Shown in pieces: positions 1-6,428 of a stretch of 64,000 nucleotides of DNA. Below the pieces are notes generated by a model. The model had not been told where the DNA came from. It saw only the letters and a program-made list of their open reading frames with translations, and made no database searches. The position numbers were made by a program, and so were the translations under genes. Source of the stretch: Candidatus Promineifilum breve (GTDB lineage: Bacteria > Chloroflexota > Anaerolineae > Promineifilales > Promineifilaceae); contig NZ_LN890655.1 in the NCBI RefSeq assembly GCF_900066015.1, positions 3,016,726-3,080,725 on the forward strand, given 5' to 3'. Within the stretch, counting starts at the first letter, position 1; every line of letters begins with the position of its first letter.

Positions 1-1
1 C

Positions 2-205
2 GTGCCCATCCCTAACGAACCGTATCCGAGTATGGTCGACGGCAAGTTGCAGATCTACAACCGCATGTTGGACACCGCGCCGTTCACTTTCCACGGCGAG
101 TACACCGACGGTTGCCTGACGCGCCTATCGACCGACCCCCTGCTCAATGTAACGGCCGGCGGCGGCTCCACCGTGCCGACGTTTATCGTTGAGAAGCGGG
201 AGTAA
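2..205 (+). CDS. C-terminal end of an unidentified protein (cut by window edge)
   Basis: An open frame runs in from the left edge and stops at TAA 203-205, leaving about 67 residues. The first codon seen is GTG, but it has no visible ribosome binding site and is more likely internal. The fragment is polar, without membrane segments, and holds one cysteine (TDGCLTRLS). The end, with GGGSTVPTFIVEKRE, looks like a finishing beta-strand. I do not recognise the family. A large hairpin repeat begins six bases after the stop and may end the transcript. Confidence 0.55.
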   Translation: MPIPNEPYPSMVDGKLQIYNRMLDTAPFTFHGEYTDGCLTRLSTDPLLNVTAGGGSTVPTFIVEKRE

Positions 206-210
206 AAGTT

Positions 211-298
211 AGACCTGACAGGCGGGCGCACTCCCGTGCGCCCACTCCCGTGCGCCCACTCCCGTGCGCCCACTCCCGTGCGCCCACCTGTCAGGTCT
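211..298. repeat. Inverted repeat with a 14-bp tandem repeat in its loop
   Basis: AGACCTGACAGGCGGG (211-226) pairs with CCCACCTGTCAGGTCT (283-298) with one mismatch. The loop holds four perfect copies of CTCCCGTGCGCCCA (231-286). It lies between the stop of the first gene and the convergent small gene, where a terminator would be expected, but no T-run follows. Confidence 0.85.
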
Positions 299-309
299 TA
301 GAGATATGT

Positions 310-483
310 TTAACTACCCGGCACGGTAATCATGGACAGGATCATGCTGATGACGATCATCACGCCGACGATGATCAGCAAAATCCGCGTCCAATTGATA
401 TTCTTCTTCTTGGCCGCGGCTCCCTTGGTCGATTGATGCGACCGTGTGGCGGGTGTGCGGCGCTTCGGTTGCGACTTGCCCAT
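310..483 (-). CDS. Small single-pass membrane protein with basic N-terminus
   Basis: This 57-residue protein has a strongly basic, Lys/Arg-rich N-terminal half (residues 3-27) and one hydrophobic helix (about 33-53, WTRILLIIVGVMIVISMILS), then a very short tail. By the positive-inside rule the N-terminus should be cytoplasmic. The start at 483 was preferred over a longer in-frame start at 591 because GGAG precedes it at a reasonable distance and because the extra upstream residues look unlike protein. No family recognised; small proteins of this form are common but uncharacterised. It converges on the first gene across the 211-298 repeat. Confidence 0.5.
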   Translation of the reverse strand: MGKSQPKRRTPATRSHQSTKGAAAKKKNINWTRILLIIVGVMIVISMILSMITVPGS

Positions 484-786
484 ACTGTTCTTCTTCTCCG
501 AGTCATTGATTTCAGCTCGCGTTGCCCCCATCGAGGGGCCACGCCGGCTGTGCAACGCCGAAGTATAGCAAAAACAGCCTCGCCCGCCCACGGCCCGCGC
601 CTCTCCCGCGTGATTCCTAACCCGATTCTATAGCGATCAAAAGAGGAACGCGCCGCTCATAGAGCGGCGCGCCGGACGCGGTTGAGCCTGGAATGTCGCG
701 TCCTGCCCCTTTTTTGGTTATGATTGTTGCCTGATTAATGCGACCGGCCTGGGATGAATCGGGCCGCGCAATACACGATCTAACGT
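484..786. other. Intergenic region with two GC-rich hairpins
   Basis: No gene is seen. CGCGCCGCTC/GAGCGGCGCG forms a tight hairpin at 649-671. GGACGCG (674-680) can pair with CGCGTCC (697-703), followed by CCCC and a T-run (710-715), a terminator-like arrangement on the + strand with nothing obvious to terminate. The region should hold the divergent promoters of the small minus-strand gene and of the NfeD-like gene; none is convincing. Confidence 0.5.
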
Positions 787-1341
787 ATGAATGGCATCCT
801 ATCCGGCACGGCTCTTGTTCTCGTCTATGGCGGCGTCGGCCTCATCGGTTTGGCGCTCATCAGCGGGGCCATCTTCTCGCTCCTGCGCAGCTTCACGCCC
901 GGCCGCCAGACGCGACCCCAGGGGGCCACTCACCCCCTCTTCTCGCGCGCCGTAACCTACTCGCTGGGCCTCAGCGCGGCCGTCTTCGGCGTGGCCGGTC
1001 TGGTGGCCCATCTCCTCTTCCACGCCGCGCCGGACACCGGCATCCTGATCGCGCTGGCGCTGGGTCTGGTCGCGGGCTTCATCGCCCTGGCCATCCTCGT
1101 CTATTTGCCGGCGCGCGGCCGGGTCGAAGAGGAATTGATCGACTTCGACGCCGCCGGCCGCCGGGCCGAGGTCGTCATCACCATCCCGGTCAACGGCCTG
1201 GGGGAAGTGGTGCTGCGCCAGGGGGCGGAGCGCGTCAAGCTGGGGGCGCGTTCGGCCACCGGCCGGCCCATCCCCAGCGGCACGACGGTCGTCATCGAGC
1301 GCGTCACCAAGCGGGTGGCCGTCGTCAGTCCATTGCCATGA
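787..1341 (+). CDS. NfeD-like membrane protein
   Basis: A 184-residue protein with three hydrophobic segments (about 7-32, 54-78 and 83-108) followed by a cytoplasmic beta-rich tail (about 125-184). The tail resembles the OB-fold of NfeD-type proteins, with runs such as GLGEVVLRQGAERVKLGARS and TTVVIERVTKRVAVV. NfeD proteins usually work with an SPFH/flotillin protein in membrane organisation; none is nearby. Its TGA stop overlaps the ATG of the next gene (ATGA, 1338-1341), so the two are probably translationally coupled. Assignment rests on topology and the tail pattern only; a generic membrane protein with an OB-like tail is the alternative. Confidence 0.5.
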   Translation: MNGILSGTALVLVYGGVGLIGLALISGAIFSLLRSFTPGRQTRPQGATHPLFSRAVTYSLGLSAAVFGVAGLVAHLLFHAAPDTGILIALALGLVAGFIALAILVYLPARGRVEEELIDFDAAGRRAEVVITIPVNGLGEVVLRQGAERVKLGARSATGRPIPSGTTVVIERVTKRVAVVSPLP

Positions 1342-2141
1342 TGCGCCGCCGTTTTCTAGCCTGGCTCGAAGCGCGGCCCATCTGGCTGACCATCGCTATC
1401 TCATTTGGGTTGCTACTGGTCGTCTGGCAGTTGCTGGTGGTCTGGGGCGATCTGCCGCCGTTCATCCTGCCCGGCCCGGTCGCCGTGGTGGCCGCGCTGA
1501 TCGATCTGATCGCCGACGGCCGCCTGTTGCGCCATGCGCTGGTCACGCTGAGCGAGGTCATCCCCGGGTTGGCGCTGGGCGCGGGCGTGGCCTTGCCGCT
1601 GGCCTATCTGCTGACCAAATCGCCGCTGGCCGAGCGGCTCATCTCGCCCTATCTCATCGCCTCGCAGGCCATCCCCATCATCGCCGTCGCCCCACTGCTG
1701 ACCATCTGGATTCAATCGTGGTACTGGTCGCGGGTATTGGTGGCGGCGCTGGTCGTCTTTTTCCCCATCCTGATCAACTCCATCGCCGGGCTGCGCTCCG
1801 TGCCCCGCGAGTTCTACGACCTGATGCGCTCGCTGCGGGCCGGTAAAGGTCAGGTCTTCCGCAAGCTGGAGTTGCCGGCGGCGCTGCCCACGGTGCTGGC
1901 CGGGCTGAAGGTGGGGGCCACGCTGGCCGTCATCGGCGCGCTGGTGGGCGAATTCGTCCAGCCCAAGAGCCAGGGGCTGGGCTTTTTGCTGGTCACGGCC
2001 CGCTACCAGTTCAAGACCGATGAGGTCTTTGCCGTGCTGCTGACGCTGGGGGTCATGGCATTGGGGTTGTACGGGTTGGTGGCGCTGGCCGAGCGGCGGC
2101 TGTTGCGCTGGCGGCGGTTTGGGCATAGTGGGGCGAAGTGA
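1338..2141 (+). CDS. ABC transporter permease, SsuC/TauC/ThiX type
   Basis: This 267-residue inner-membrane permease has about six helices and a good EAA loop (LMRSLRAGKGQVFRKLELPA) followed by LPTVLAGLKVGATLAVIGAL, as in the nitrate/sulfonate/taurine and thiamine-precursor permease family. It should import a small anion or vitamin precursor with an ATPase and a periplasmic-type binding protein. Neither partner is next to it: upstream is the overlapping NfeD-like gene, downstream an rRNA methyltransferase. The start is the ATG inside the ATGA overlap; a second ATG follows at once. An in-frame extension upstream to 738 is only the shadow of the NfeD-like gene. Substrate unknown. Confidence 0.8.
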   Translation: MMRRRFLAWLEARPIWLTIAISFGLLLVVWQLLVVWGDLPPFILPGPVAVVAALIDLIADGRLLRHALVTLSEVIPGLALGAGVALPLAYLLTKSPLAERLISPYLIASQAIPIIAVAPLLTIWIQSWYWSRVLVAALVVFFPILINSIAGLRSVPREFYDLMRSLRAGKGQVFRKLELPAALPTVLAGLKVGATLAVIGALVGEFVQPKSQGLGFLLVTARYQFKTDEVFAVLLTLGVMALGLYGLVALAERRLLRWRRFGHSGAK

Positions 2142-2151
2142 TCATTGCCTT

Positions 2152-2185
2152 AGGTGCAACGCACTTCAGAAAGTGCGTCGCACCT
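2152..2185. repeat. Palindromic hairpin after the permease gene
   Basis: AGGTGCAACGCACTT (2152-2166) pairs with AAGTGCGTCGCACCT (2171-2185) with one mismatch around a 4-base loop. No T-run follows, so it looks more like a repetitive palindrome than an intrinsic terminator. A TACAAT -10-like hexamer for the next gene lies at 2200-2205. Confidence 0.75.
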
Positions 2186-2231
2186 GACGATAAAACGGCT
2201 ACAATAGGGATAATCACCAAGAGGCAAGCCT

Positions 2232-3074
2232 ATGATCGATGAAACCGCCGTCGAAGCCGTCGTCACCGCCATCAAACAGTCGAAGAAATACCGCGACACC
2301 AGCGAGGAGACCATCCGCCTGCTGGCCGTCGAGGCCGTTGTGGAGCACAAGAAGGCCAAGCCGGCCGAGAAAGCCGTTCGCAGGCGGCTGCACAGCATCA
2401 TGGCCCCCTACCTGGGCGATCCCGACTATAATGCCGCCGCCCAACTGCTGACCGACGTCTTTGTCGGCGGCGATCCGGCGACCATCCGCGCCGCCTGCCG
2501 CGACCTGATGTACGCCCATCTCTCCACCCGCGAGCGGCTGCCGCTGTTGGACACATTCTACCGCGACATTTTCGCCGTCACCGGCCCGCCGCGCCGCCTG
2601 CTCGATCTGGCCTGCGGTCTCAACCCGCTGGCCTTCCCGTGGATGGATCTGCCCGCAACCGGCACCGACTTCATCGCCTACGACATCCACGAGCCGCGCA
2701 TCGATTTTCTCAATCACTACTTCATCCTGCAGGGGTTGCCGCCGCTGGCCTTCCTGAAGGATCTGGCCGCCGAGCCGCCGGTTGAGAGCGGCGACGTGGC
2801 CCTGTTCCTGAAGGAAATGCCCCGCTTCGAGCGCAACTACCCCGGCCACGGCCGCGCCCTGCTGGAAGCGCTCGACGTGCGCTGGCTGGTCGTTTCTTTC
2901 CCGACCATCAGCACCCACGGCGGCCGGAATCTGACCAACCGCTACCGCGAGTTCTTCCACGAGATCGTCGATGGCACGGGCTGGCCGGTGACGGAACTGC
3001 TGTTTGACACCGAGCTTGTCTTTTGCGCTGAAAAGACCACCGACCACCGACCACCGACCGCTGAAGGAAAATAA
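2232..3074 (+). CDS. 16S rRNA (guanine-1405-N7)-methyltransferase family protein, copy 1
   Basis: A 280-residue SAM-dependent methyltransferase of the FmrO/Sgm/ArmA/Rmt family. Members put a methyl group on N7 of G1405 in the 30S decoding site and block 4,6-linked aminoglycosides. Seen here: an N-terminal helical region (1-95), the family STRERLP motif (98-104), SAM motif I LDLACGLNPLAFPWM (124-138), acidic motif II AYDI (149-152) and SFPT (222-225). After SFPT the usual SLGG..KGM stretch reads STHGGRNLT, so this copy is diverged there. The last residues (KTTDHRPPTAEGK) come from a dispersed heptamer repeat that has replaced the natural end. A likely paralogue lies at 14333-15148 and rsmE follows 67 bases downstream. 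Aminoglycoside resistance is an inference, not shown. Confidence 0.85.
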   Translation: MIDETAVEAVVTAIKQSKKYRDTSEETIRLLAVEAVVEHKKAKPAEKAVRRRLHSIMAPYLGDPDYNAAAQLLTDVFVGGDPATIRAACRDLMYAHLSTRERLPLLDTFYRDIFAVTGPPRRLLDLACGLNPLAFPWMDLPATGTDFIAYDIHEPRIDFLNHYFILQGLPPLAFLKDLAAEPPVESGDVALFLKEMPRFERNYPGHGRALLEALDVRWLVVSFPTISTHGGRNLTNRYREFFHEIVDGTGWPVTELLFDTELVFCAEKTTDHRPPTAEGK

Positions 3075-3135
3075 CCCAACCCATATCTGTCCACGGCCCG
3101 CGGTCTGTGGTCTGTGGTCTGTCGTCCACCGTCTC
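3035..3135. repeat. Dispersed GACCACC heptamer repeat in inverted arrangement
   Basis: GACCACC is repeated four times (from 3035) and is followed after a short spacer by the inverse form GGTCTGTGGTCTGTGGTCTG (from 3102), so the block can fold on itself. The left arm encodes the last residues of the methyltransferase; the right arm ends just before the rsmE start. Related blocks lie at about 6358, 11566, 27897, 47111, 51560, 51970 and 57170. Confidence 0.85.
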
Positions 3136-3141
3136 CGCCAC

Positions 3142-3876
3142 ATGCACCGCTTCTTTATCCTACCCAGCCAAATCGGCCACCAGACCGTACGTTTCGACGC
3201 CGACCAGGCCCACCAGATGCGGCGCGTGTTGCGGCTGCGGCCGGGCGACCGCGTGCTGGCCCTCGACGGCCGCGGCCGGCAGTATGAGGTCGTCCTGGAG
3301 GAAGTCAGCAATGCCCGCGCCACCGGCCGGGTGGCGACCCAGAGCGAAGCCGGGGGCGAGCCAGGCGCGCGCCTGACGCTGTTCCAGAGCCTGCTGCCGC
3401 GCGACAAGTTCGAGTGGGTGCTGCAAAAAGGGACCGAGGTCGGCGTCAGCACTTTCGCGCCGGTCATCACTCGCCGCTCGCTGGTGCGCGGCGACGACGT
3501 GACGGCGGAGAAGATGACCCGCTGGGAGCGCATCATCCGCGAGGCGGCCGAGCAATGCGGCCGGGGTCTATTGCCCCGCCTGCTGCCCCCTGCCCCCTTT
3601 AGCGCGGCCATTGTCGCCGCCGCCGCCCTCGACCGGGCCGTCATCGCCTGGGAAGGGGAATCGCGGCGCGCGCTGGGCGAGGCCCTGTCCCAATCCGGCG
3701 AGCGGCCGGAAGTGGGGTTGTTCATCGGGCCGGAGGGCGGCTTTGAGATGGAGGAGATCGAGGAAGCGGCGGCGCAGGGCATCGTCGCGGTCACGTTGGG
3801 GCGGCGTATCCTGCGCACCGAGACGGCGGCCGTCGTCGGTGCGGCGCTACTGCTCTACGAATTGGGTGAGTTATGA
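3142..3876 (+). CDS. rsmE: 16S rRNA (uracil-1498-N3)-methyltransferase RsmE
   Basis: A 244-residue SPOUT-fold enzyme that methylates U1498 of 16S rRNA in assembled 30S subunits. The N-terminal PUA-like part begins MHRFFILPSQ and holds the HQMRRVLRLRPGD stretch. The SPOUT core shows KFEWVLQKGTEVGV, RWERIIREAAEQCGR, then the knot motif GLFIGPEGGFEMEEIEEA and VTLGRRILRTETAAV. Length matches the family. ATG 3142 was chosen because homologues begin at MHRFF; upstream codons are repeat sequence. It ends seven bases before the Nudix gene and probably shares its transcript. Its closeness to a G1405-type methyltransferase makes a small decoding-site modification cluster. Confidence 0.95.
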   Translation: MHRFFILPSQIGHQTVRFDADQAHQMRRVLRLRPGDRVLALDGRGRQYEVVLEEVSNARATGRVATQSEAGGEPGARLTLFQSLLPRDKFEWVLQKGTEVGVSTFAPVITRRSLVRGDDVTAEKMTRWERIIREAAEQCGRGLLPRLLPPAPFSAAIVAAAALDRAVIAWEGESRRALGEALSQSGERPEVGLFIGPEGGFEMEEIEEAAAQGIVAVTLGRRILRTETAAVVGAALLLYELGEL

Positions 3877-3882
3877 GGGCCG

Positions 3883-4506
3883 ATGGACGATAGGGACGTG
3901 CGACGCATCGCCGACGATCTGCGGGGCGTGGCCGCCTTTGGCCTCAACTTCGCCCGCGCCGGCTCCCACGAGGCCGAGCGCTGGCAGATGGTGCTGGCCG
4001 CCGCCGCGCGGCTGGCGGCCCTCGGCGGCGATAGTCCCCCGGCCGCAGAGCTGTTGGCCCATTACCGGGCCAACCATTTCGACATCGGCCCGCTGGCCAG
4101 TGGCGAGGCGGTGGTCGTGCGCGATGGCCGCCTGCTGCTCATTCGCCGCGCCGACGACGGGCTATGGGCGCTGCCCGGCGGCATCACCGACCCCGGCGAA
4201 ACCCCGGCCCAGACGGCGCGCCGCGAGCTATGGGAGGAGGCGGGCATCGACGGCCGGGTGACGCAACTATTGGGCATCTTCGACTCGCGTCTGTGGCACA
4301 GCGACAAGAAGATCCACTTCTACCACGTCGTCTTCCGGCTGGAGGCCGACGACCCGGAGCCGCGCCTCTCGTCCGAGGCCACGGCCGCGGCCTACTTCGC
4401 CGCCGACGAATTGCCGCCGCTCTCGCCCGGCCACCATCTGCGCGCGCCGTTTGTCCTGCGTCAATTGCGTGGCGACGCGACTATCCCTTACTTTGATCCC
4501 CCTTGA
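3883..4506 (+). CDS. Nudix hydrolase with helical N-terminal domain
   Basis: A 207-residue protein. Residues 1-65 form a helical domain typical of Nudix_N-type hydrolases; the catalytic Nudix domain follows. The Nudix box is intact: GGITDPGETPAQTARREL followed by WEEAGI fits GX5EX7REUXEEXGU, with the metal-binding glutamates in REL-EE. Such enzymes cleave nucleoside diphosphates linked to another group, often NDP-sugars or ADP-ribose; the substrate cannot be told from sequence. It starts six bases after rsmE with GAGGG overlapping the rsmE stop region as a ribosome binding site. Confidence 0.9.
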   Translation: MDDRDVRRIADDLRGVAAFGLNFARAGSHEAERWQMVLAAAARLAALGGDSPPAAELLAHYRANHFDIGPLASGEAVVVRDGRLLLIRRADDGLWALPGGITDPGETPAQTARRELWEEAGIDGRVTQLLGIFDSRLWHSDKKIHFYHVVFRLEADDPEPRLSSEATAAAYFAADELPPLSPGHHLRAPFVLRQLRGDATIPYFDPP

Positions 4507-4543
4507 GAATTACGAAACCGCTGTCTGCTCTTGAAGATTTAGC

Positions 4544-4630
4544 CACGGATGGCACACGAATTCAGCACGGATAAAAACGGATCAACCACCTCTTATCCGT
4601 GTTCATCCGCGTTTATCCGTGTCATCCGTG
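4544..4630. repeat. ACGGAT-type palindromic repeat
   Basis: CACGGAT (4544-4550) and ATCCGTG (4624-4630) bound an imperfect palindrome of repeated ACGGAT words and their complement, between the convergent Nudix and DUF4058 genes. It is a looser relative of the elements at 14241, 26417 and 53859. Confidence 0.75.
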
Positions 4631-4632
4631 TT

Positions 4633-5439
4633 CTATTCATTACTCGGCAATAGCAGCCCTCTGATCCACGCCGCATCCTCGACCGCAAATGCCGGCGGCG
4701 GGGGAGGCTGGGAATAGTCAACGGCCAGGTCGTAGCGGCCCCGGTCATAGACGCCATGCAACAGATCGTTTAACGGCAGTTGTGGCTCCGGCTCTCCGGC
4801 CCGCAGTGGAATGGGAATAGCCGGTAATGGGTCACGAATGGTGAACAGGTAGGCTTCGGCCAGCGGGCGCTGCGTGGCCCGGCTGATCACGATGCGATAG
4901 GCGGCTTGCTCCAACCGGGCGCGGTCAGCCTGTTGGGCGTCAATGGCAAACGGTCGGCCAATTCGCAGCAAGTCGATCTCCACCAGATTGGTGCGGCTGC
5001 CCAGCACGGCGGCCCGCTTTTCCTCATACTGCCGCCGGCCTTGCGCCGAAAGCTTGTTTCCCGGCGACAATAGCTCCAGGACGGTGATCACTTCGCCTGA
5101 AGTCACGTCGCGAATCTCCAGGTAGCGCTCGACAACTTCCTCAGGCGCGGGCAGTTGAACAATGATCGGCCCCGCGCCAACCGGCTCAAGGCGATAGGCG
5201 ACATTGGACTCTCGCAACTGGCGACCGGAGATGAGCATCACATCCGGCTTGCCGACCAATTGACCGGTATCGGTCGCCATGACGGCCATGTAGACCCGGC
5301 GCTCGATGGCGACCCGGTAGCGCGGCTGCACCAGCGGCGTGAGGAATTGTTGTATGCCGACCAGGAGCGCCGTGTGGATCTCTTCCCAGAGGCCGGGCCG
5401 CTCCAGATAAGGATCCATTCCCGGAAATAGTGTTGGCAT
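4633..5439 (-). CDS. DUF4058 family protein
   Basis: A 268-residue protein opening with FPGMDPYLERPGLWEEIHTA, the hallmark of DUF4058, a family common in cyanobacteria, planctomycetes and Chloroflexota. Later conserved features are VYMAVMATDTG, VEIRDVTSGEVITVLELLSPGNK and NLVEIDLLR. The LELLSPxNK and EIDLLR acidic/lysine pattern resembles a PD-(D/E)XK nuclease core, but that is my inference; the family function is unknown. A proline run (QPPPPPAF) precedes the C-terminus. No signal peptide or membrane segment. It is transcribed away from aroE, with only 81 bases between the two starts. Confidence 0.85.
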   Translation of the reverse strand: MPTLFPGMDPYLERPGLWEEIHTALLVGIQQFLTPLVQPRYRVAIERRVYMAVMATDTGQLVGKPDVMLISGRQLRESNVAYRLEPVGAGPIIVQLPAPEEVVERYLEIRDVTSGEVITVLELLSPGNKLSAQGRRQYEEKRAAVLGSRTNLVEIDLLRIGRPFAIDAQQADRARLEQAAYRIVISRATQRPLAEAYLFTIRDPLPAIPIPLRAGEPEPQLPLNDLLHGVYDRGRYDLAVDYSQPPPPPAFAVEDAAWIRGLLLPSNE

Positions 5440-5520
5440 TGGATCATCCTTGCGCTATAAACGGCAGTTTTATTATCGCTACCATTATAAACGGAATCGA
5501 ATCGAATTTGGAACAAGATA

Positions 5521-6375
5521 ATGATTGACGGCCATACCCAACTCCTGGGCCTCCTCGGCTGGCCGGTGGGCCATAGCTTCAGCCCGGCCATGCACAACGC
5601 CGCCATCGCCGCCCTGGGGCTGAACATGGTTTACCTGCCGCTGCCCGTATCGCCGGAGCGGCTGCCCGACGCGCTGCACGGGCTGGCGGCCATGGGCTTT
5701 CGTGGCGTCAACGTCACCGTGCCCCACAAAGAGGCCGTGCTGCCCCACCTGAGCGCCGTCTTCCCGGCGGCGCGGGTCATCGGCGCGGTCAATACCATCG
5801 TCATCGGCGATGGCGGGTTGACCGGCTTCAATACCGACTGGTCGGGCTTCCTGGGCGACCTGGAGAGCTACCGGCTGGCCCTCTACGGCCGCGATTGTCT
5901 GGTGCTGGGGGCGGGTGGCTCGGCGCGGGCCGTCGTCTATGCCCTGTTGCGGCGCGGCGGCCGGGTGGCCGTGCTGGCCCGCCGGCCGGAGCAGGCCGAG
6001 CGGCTGGCGGCCGAACTGGGCGCGGCCTTCCCCGCCGCGTCTACGGTGCTCAGCGGCGACCTGGCCGAGGTCGGGCGCGTGGCCGCCAGCCTCGACGAGC
6101 CGGTCATCATCAACACGACCCCCCTCGGCCTGTCGGGGGCCAATAGCGCCGCCTCGCCCTGGCCCGACGACGCGCCATTCCCGCGCGGGGCGTTTGTGTA
6201 CGATTTGGTCTATAATCCGCGCCAGACCCAACTGATGGATCAGGCGGGGGCCGCCGGCATCCGCGCCGCCAATGGGCTGGGGATGCTGGTGCGCCAGGCG
6301 GCCGAGGCGTTCGAGATCATGACCGCCCGCCGCCCCGATCCGGACGTGATGCGGCGGGTAGTGGATAGTGGGTAG
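5521..6375 (+). CDS. aroE: Shikimate dehydrogenase AroE
   Basis: A 284-residue NADPH-dependent enzyme reducing 3-dehydroshikimate to shikimate in chorismate synthesis. Substrate-binding motif PVGHSFSPAMHN (15-26), catalytic Lys70 in NVTVPHKEAV and Asp106 in GFNTDWSGF are present, as are the dinucleotide loop GAGGSARAV, the PLGLSG segment and DLVYNPRQTQLM. Length is normal. The final residues (VVDSG) and stop lie in a dispersed GTAGTGG/TGACCAC repeat, so the natural end may have been altered. The upstream gap shared with DUF4058 has TATAAACGG twice, 30 bases apart (5456 and 5486), perhaps promoter elements. Confidence 0.95.
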   Translation: MIDGHTQLLGLLGWPVGHSFSPAMHNAAIAALGLNMVYLPLPVSPERLPDALHGLAAMGFRGVNVTVPHKEAVLPHLSAVFPAARVIGAVNTIVIGDGGLTGFNTDWSGFLGDLESYRLALYGRDCLVLGAGGSARAVVYALLRRGGRVAVLARRPEQAERLAAELGAAFPAASTVLSGDLAEVGRVAASLDEPVIINTTPLGLSGANSAASPWPDDAPFPRGAFVYDLVYNPRQTQLMDQAGAAGIRAANGLGMLVRQAAEAFEIMTARRPDPDVMRRVVDSG

Positions 6376-6410
6376 TGGACAGACTGACCACTGACCACTG
6401 ACCACTGACC
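6358..6410. repeat. TGACCAC heptamer repeat at the aroE end
   Basis: GTAGTGGATAGTGGGTAGTGG followed by four TGACCAC-type units in the opposite sense. The aroE stop codon lies inside it. Confidence 0.8.
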
Positions 6411-6428
6411 AATATCTCTTTGAAACCT

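Noticed and set aside
231-286. Possible CRISPR array
   Set aside because: Four contiguous 14-bp units with no spacers and no cas genes; it is a simple tandem repeat.
738-1337. N-terminal extension of the permease frame
   Set aside because: The frame is open only as a shadow of the NfeD-like gene; the true start is the ATG in the ATGA overlap.
2214-3818. Long minus-strand open frame opposite the methyltransferase and rsmE genes
   Set aside because: Both + strand genes have clear family motifs; the minus frame is Arg/Gly/Gln-rich and only open because of high G+C third positions.
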